Positions 37,932 to 38,842 of a DNA stretch of 38,842 nucleotides are shown here, piece by piece. Position numbers and translations under genes: made by a program. Below the pieces are notes generated by a model, which was given only the letters and a program-made list of their open reading frames with translations, did no database searches and had not been told where the DNA came from. The DNA comes from Lactobacillus ultunensis DSM 16047 (lineage in GTDB: Bacteria; Bacillota; Bacilli; Lactobacillales; Lactobacillaceae), in NCBI RefSeq assembly GCF_001436305.1, contig NZ_AZFO01000021.1:1-38842 (forward strand), given 5' to 3'. Every line of letters starts with the position of its first letter. Position 1 is the stretch's first letter.

Positions 37932-38432
37932 ATGAGAATAAAACCTTTAATTACAGAGGAAGAAGCTAAAGAAACGAGCAGTCTTTTTCAAAAAACATGG
38001 CAAGATACTTATAAGGGTATATTGCCTGATGTTTTTTTGGATAATATTCCTAAAGAAGCTTGGGTAAAACGATTAAATGAAAGTGGTCGCCATAATCTAA
38101 TTTTTTTTGATAACGATGGTAACGTAGAAGGTGCTGTTAGCTATGGCCGCCCTCGTGATACGAGAATGTTAGGTTGTGGTGAGTTAATGGCCTTATATGT
38201 TGCACATGATTTTCAAGGCTATAATGTTGGCAAAACATTGCTTAATGCAGCTGAAAATGAGCTGAAAAAGATGGGTTACGGCAAAATTTATTTGTGGTGC
38301 CTTGATGGTAATGAAGGTGCACAAAAGTTTTATGAACACTTTAACTGGCGCAATATTGCCACTGAAAAATTCGTAGAAATTGCAGGTAAAGAATATAAGT
38401 ACTTGCTTTATCAAAAAAATTTGCATGATTAA
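37932..38432 (+). CDS. GNAT-family N-acetyltransferase
   Basis: 166 residues, the usual size of single-domain GNATs. The acetyl-CoA site is seen in LMALYVAHDFQGYNVGKTLL near residue 85 (QGYNVG for the Q/RxxGxG/A loop), followed by a C-terminal strand YGKIYLWCLDGNEGAQKFYEHFNW. The N-terminal WQDTYKGILPDVFLDN resembles acetyltransferases acting on small molecules or protein N-termini. The substrate is unknown. GGGGTAAAG precedes the ATG. It is monocistronic. Confidence 0.88.
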   Translation: MRIKPLITEEEAKETSSLFQKTWQDTYKGILPDVFLDNIPKEAWVKRLNESGRHNLIFFDNDGNVEGAVSYGRPRDTRMLGCGELMALYVAHDFQGYNVGKTLLNAAENELKKMGYGKIYLWCLDGNEGAQKFYEHFNWRNIATEKFVEIAGKEYKYLLYQKNLHD

Positions 38433-38439
38433 TGAGAAG

Positions 38440-38475
38440 AAAAGCGTAGGATGATAAAAATCCTATGCTTTTTCT
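38440..38475 (+). terminator. Intrinsic terminator after the GNAT gene
   Basis: A 13-bp stem (38440-38452/38460-38472, one G-T pair) and a T run. Confidence 0.88.
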
Positions 38476-38503
38476 GTAATCTCAATTTTTTGTACAAAAA
38501 CAC

Positions 38504-38531
38504 TTGCGCTTTTATCTCATTCTAGTATAAT
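38504..38531 (+). promoter_or_regulatory. Promoter of the tRNA-Ser-Asp-His-Val array
   Basis: TTGCGC at 38504-38509, a 16-base spacer and TATAAT at 38526-38531. Confidence 0.8.
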
Positions 38532-38548
38532 AGTATCTGTTCGGCTAT

Positions 38549-38635
38549 GGAGGATTACCCAAGTGGCTTAAGGGGACGGTTTTGAAAACCGTTAGGCGGT
38601 TCTGCCGCGCGTGGGTTCAAATCCCACATCCTCCT
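38549..38635 (+). tRNA. tRNA-Ser (TGA)
   Basis: Acceptor arms GGAGGAT (38549-38555) and ATCCTCC (38628-38634) pair. The anticodon loop TTTGAAA gives TGA at 38583-38585. A long variable arm is present. The base after the stem is T, where most bacterial tRNA-Ser have G. CCA is not encoded. Confidence 0.95.
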
Positions 38636-38640
38636 TTGAT

Positions 38641-38714
38641 GGTCCATTGGAGCAGTGGTTTATCTCGTCTCCCTGTCACGGAGAAGATCGTCAGTTCAAA
38701 TCTGACATGGACCG
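38641..38714 (+). tRNA. tRNA-Asp (GTC)
   Basis: Acceptor arms GGTCCAT (38641-38647) and ATGGACC (38707-38713), discriminator G, anticodon loop CTGTCAC with GTC at 38675-38677. It lies 5 bases after tRNA-Ser. Confidence 0.95.
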
Positions 38715-38720
38715 TAATAT

Positions 38721-38797
38721 GGCGGAATTGGTGAAGGGGTTAACACACCGGTTTGTGGATCCGGCATGCGTGGGTTCGAATCCCACATTCCGCCCCA
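38721..38797 (+). tRNA. tRNA-His (GTG), CCA encoded
   Basis: The acceptor stem has the extra G at position -1 (38721) pairing with C73 (38794), the identity feature of tRNA-His. The 7-bp stem is GCGGAAT/ATTCCGC. The anticodon loop TTGTGGA gives GTG. CCA follows at 38795-38797. Confidence 0.95.
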
Positions 38798-38801
38798 TAA
38801 T

Positions 38802-38842
38802 GGAGGATTAGCTCAGCTGGGAGAGCATCTGCCTTACAAGCA
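38802..38842 (+). tRNA. tRNA-Val (TAC), cut by the window end
   Basis: Begins GGAGGATTAGCTCAGCTGGG, with D-arm and an anticodon loop CTTACAA giving TAC. The 3' half lies beyond the window. Confidence 0.88.

Noticed and set aside
38611-38811. 66-codon open frame across the tRNA array
   Set aside because: It is formed by tRNA-Ser, -Asp and -His sequences and cannot be a protein gene.

Overview
The window looks like chromosomal DNA from a low-GC Firmicute of the Lactobacillus acidophilus / L. helveticus group. The reasons are a secreted protein with a C-terminal Lactobacillus surface-layer (SLAP) domain, the conserved block pcrA-ligA-camS-gatCAB-dagK with rlmCD nearby, wall-polymer genes of lactobacillus type, T-box and yybP-ykoY leaders, and many strong intrinsic terminators. 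Three genes are broken by single-base events. That degree of decay would fit L. helveticus best, but the species is an inference.

Layout. 1-3.6 kb: an aminotransferase, a Gfo/Idh/MocA oxidoreductase, and a frameshifted EIIC-like membrane protein behind a structured, terminator-ended leader. 3.7-7.2 kb: three secreted proteins (a SLAP-domain protein, a membrane-anchored protein with a cre site, and a small protein with a Lys/His-rich region). 7.3-7.6 kb: tRNA-Tyr and tRNA-Gln. 7.6-9.6 kb: a beta-helix protein and a GntR/HutC regulator. A 12-base operator-like sequence is shared between the regulator's promoter and that of the Lys-rich secreted protein. 9.6-12 kb: tagD, a TagA-type and a GT4 glycosyltransferase (wall polymer synthesis). 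12-14.4 kb: pncB-nadE (NAD salvage). 14.4-17.2 kb: a Mn2+ (yybP-ykoY) riboswitch followed by a P-type ATPase gene interrupted by a TAA. 17.3-21 kb: CDP-glycerol glycerophosphotransferase-like protein, flippase, GT32 glycosyltransferase and SprT-like protein. 21.1-22 kb: tRNA-Leu and a GH73 muramidase-type enzyme. 22-31.6 kb: pcrA, ligA, camS, gatCAB, dagK. 31.7-34.6 kb: Bax-inhibitor-like protein, a small orphan protein, and nhaC under a T-box with a UAC (Tyr) specifier. 34.7-37.8 kb: rlmCD and a second rlmCD-like gene. 37.9 kb to the end: a GNAT acetyltransferase and a tRNA array Ser-Asp-His-Val that runs off the edge.

The most informative signals are these. The riboswitch-controlled ATPase has lost its last membrane helices to an in-frame stop. 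The RlmCD paralogue has Ala in place of the catalytic Cys and also an internal TGA, and lies behind an unexplained 446-base AT-rich region with a small RNA-like hairpin. An attenuator-like leader precedes a gene frameshifted at a G run. NhaC appears to be controlled by tyrosyl-tRNA charging. I see no IS element, prophage, CRISPR array or complete new defence system.
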